32,805 nucleotides of DNA from assembly GCA_964428895.1 (NCBI GenBank), contig CAYRZU010000034.1, forward strand, positions 1-32,805. Reading direction: 5' to 3'. The stretch is from HyVt-337 sp964428895. Its GTDB lineage: Bacteria > Planctomycetota > Phycisphaerae > SM23-33. Shown one piece after another: positions 31,317 to 32,805 of the stretch; the stretch's first letter is position 1; each line of letters begins with the position of its first letter. The notes beneath the pieces are model-generated. The model saw only the letters and a list, made by a program, of their open reading frames with translations. It searched no databases and was not told where the DNA came from. The position numbers and the translations under genes were made by a program.

Positions 31317-32805
31317 ATGACCATGGATCCGCGAATACTGACCGAGTTGGGCGAATGGGCCGCATTGGGCTTCTATGAAGTCATCGACCAGCCCTGGCCG
31401 GCCTCGTATGGCCGTGCGTACCGTCGGCTGTACGAGAACATGGAGATCCGCGTCCCCGAAGGTCACTGGCTGATCCCGATGGAAAGCCTCCCCCACGCCA
31501 AGAACTGGCGGTCCGACGACGTTTGGACCGGCATCGCTCTGATTCTCGACCACGAGCACAACTGCGGCCTGCGGGTCAATGAATCCATCGCCGAGGAAAA
31601 GAAACTCTCCTTCCCGCAGCACGCCGACTTCATCGATGCGCTCGTTGCCGACCTCAAGAGTCGCCTGGTCTACTTCGGCGGCTACACCCACACCAATCCC
31701 GATATGCGGCGCGTGGTGGGTGAAGGCTTTGAGTCCATGGAAGCTGAGCTCGCCGAGGCGATCGCCACGACTCGCGCCGAAGGCGCCGACGCCGAGCCCG
31801 GCACGCTGAAACTGCTCCTGGCGGTTGAGGATTTCGCCGTTGGCGTTCGGGCGTTCTATGAGCGAACGCTTGAGGCGTTGGGCGACGCCGAGAGGCAAGC
31901 TGCAACGCCGCGGCGTGCGGAGTTGAAGACCATTCGGGAGGCGATGAGTCAGTCCTTCATGCAGCCATCCCAAACGTTCTTCCAAGGGCTGCTCGCCGTC
32001 AACCTGACGTGGATGATCGACGGCTGCGACAGCATCGGCCGACTCGACCAAGTGCTGGGCGACCTCTACGAGGCGGACCTGGCGGCCGGACGGATCGACC
32101 CGGCGTTCGCCCAACGACTGCTGGACGAGGTCTTCGACAACTTCGAGATCTTCAACGGCTGGAACCTGCAGATCGGCGGCTGGACGCCCAAGGGCGAAGA
32201 CGGCACGAACTCCCTGACCAGCGAATTCATCGCCGCGTGTGGGCGAAACCATTTCCGCCGACCGAACGTGGCGCTGCGGATCACGTCTCGAACGCCGGAC
32301 GCCATCCTCACTGAAGCGTTGCAGGCCCTGCGTGACGGGTCCGGCCGACCCGCCCTGTACAACGATGACCTCTACGTAGATACACTCCGCGAGATGGACC
32401 TCGGGCTCACCGACGCTGATGCTGCCGAGATCGGCTTCGGCGGATGCACGGAGACGATGATCTCCGGCCTGTCGAACGTCGGTAGCCTGGAAGGCGAAAT
32501 CAACCTGGCCAAGGCGTTGGAACTGGCCTTGAGCGACGGCCGCGACCCCAATACCAACACGCAGATCGCCCCGCACACCGGGCGGTTCGAGGATATGGCG
32601 TCCTTCGACCAGTTCGTCACCGCCGTCAAACGGCAAATCCAGTTCCGAACCGCTCAGTACTACGAGTGGGATGCCGATCAACTGCGCTGGCGGTTCACCC
32701 AGGGCGACCCCAAGATGGCCCGAACGCTGTTCACCCGCGACTGCATCGCCCGCCGCAAGAGCTTCGAAGCCGGCGGCGCTCGCTACAACTGGTGCGTGGT
32801 CAGCT
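31317..32805 (+). CDS. glycyl-radical-enzyme (PFL-like) protein, N-terminal 496 residues; runs off the window
   Basis: The frame is open from ATG 31317 (GGAGGAG about 11 bases ahead) to the window edge with no stop. It shows the pyruvate-formate-lyase-like pattern: PALYNDDLYVDTL, then GFGGCTETMISGL with the putative thiyl Cys377 and Glu379. In the hydro-lyase members (glycerol or propanediol dehydratase, choline TMA-lyase) this C-x-E arrangement supplies the radical Cys and base. The glycyl radical (C-terminal RVxGY) and the activating enzyme lie outside the window, so catalytic competence is unproven. The N-terminal part is shorter than in classical PFL. Adjacency to a fucosidase raises a propanediol-dehydratase-like idea, which is inference. 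Confidence 0.8.
   Translation, partial: MTMDPRILTELGEWAALGFYEVIDQPWPASYGRAYRRLYENMEIRVPEGHWLIPMESLPHAKNWRSDDVWTGIALILDHEHNCGLRVNESIAEEKKLSFPQHADFIDALVADLKSRLVYFGGYTHTNPDMRRVVGEGFESMEAELAEAIATTRAEGADAEPGTLKLLLAVEDFAVGVRAFYERTLEALGDAERQAATPRRAELKTIREAMSQSFMQPSQTFFQGLLAVNLTWMIDGCDSIGRLDQVLGDLYEADLAAGRIDPAFAQRLLDEVFDNFEIFNGWNLQIGGWTPKGEDGTNSLTSEFIAACGRNHFRRPNVALRITSRTPDAILTEALQALRDGSGRPALYNDDLYVDTLREMDLGLTDADAAEIGFGGCTETMISGLSNVGSLEGEINLAKALELALSDGRDPNTNTQIAPHTGRFEDMASFDQFVTAVKRQIQFRTAQYYEWDADQLRWRFTQGDPKMARTLFTRDCIARRKSFEAGGARYNWCVVS

Noticed and set aside
31152..32681. 509-aa minus-strand frame at the right edge
   Set aside because: The plus strand here has the fucosidase end and an open glycyl-radical-family frame with a strong ribosome-binding site and recognisable motifs.
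1..32805. CRISPR arrays, insertion sequences, integrases, attachment sites or rRNA genes
   Set aside because: No regularly spaced repeats, transposase or integrase motifs, flanking inverted repeats or rRNA sequence were seen on either strand.

Overview
The window is GC-rich bacterial chromosome with dense coding on both strands. It has one tRNA gene, no rRNA, no CRISPR array and no recognisable mobile element. The best taxonomic guess is Planctomycetota, possibly a Phycisphaerae-like lineage. The grounds are an intracellular alpha-L-fucosidase beside a uroporphyrinogen-decarboxylase-like methyltransferase and a glycyl-radical enzyme, Thr-Gln-Pro tracts in exported proteins, and many short lipoproteins. 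This is inference from gene content and is not proven. Several oxygen-sensitive or anaerobic functions suggest an anaerobic or facultative lifestyle: the glycyl-radical enzyme, iron-sulfur aldo/keto reductases, a corrinoid protein, a Ni-dependent LarA and a NapA-type molybdoenzyme.

Layout, left part (1-10.4 kb). Minus strand: a tiny lipoprotein, tRNA-Val(CAC) with its own promoter and terminator, an RluD-type pseudouridine synthase, a corrinoid methyltransferase subunit, a membrane TPR-like protein and a lipoprotein. Plus strand: a tight three-gene operon (small alpha/beta-barrel protein, IlvD/Edd dehydratase, LarA racemase) that looks like a hydroxy-acid or sugar-acid module. It converges on a minus-strand serine-biosynthesis pair, a class V aminotransferase followed by serA.

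Middle (10.4-19.3 kb). An exported protein joins a TolB/CsgG-like N-terminal region to a jelly-roll-like C-terminal half. Two tandem Fe-S aldo/keto reductases follow, then a PPC-domain protein. A minus-strand envelope cluster contains a protein with three internal LPP20/FlgT-like repeats, a 48-residue lipoprotein and a FlgT-like protein. Next is the rplM-rpsI operon, whose S9 protein carries an unusual ~108-residue Ala/Lys/Asp/Pro-rich N-terminal extension, closed by a strong terminator. Between that terminator and the next is a compact possible transcription unit with a 23-codon ORF.

Right part (19.3-32.8 kb). A minus-strand respiratory operon encodes a NapA-like molybdoenzyme, a four-cluster ferredoxin and an NrfD-type quinol module. 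Next come ligA and ndk (minus), then on the plus strand a dihydroorotate-dehydrogenase-like flavoprotein, cmk-plsC, a URO-D-family methyltransferase, a GH29 fucosidase and the N-terminal 496 residues of a glycyl-radical-enzyme-family protein that runs off the window.

The strongest candidates for undescribed biology are the IlvD-LarA operon, the LPP20-repeat envelope cluster, the small transcription unit near 19.1 kb, the lipobox-bearing NapA-like protein, the extended S9, and the fucosidase/glycyl-radical-enzyme neighbourhood.
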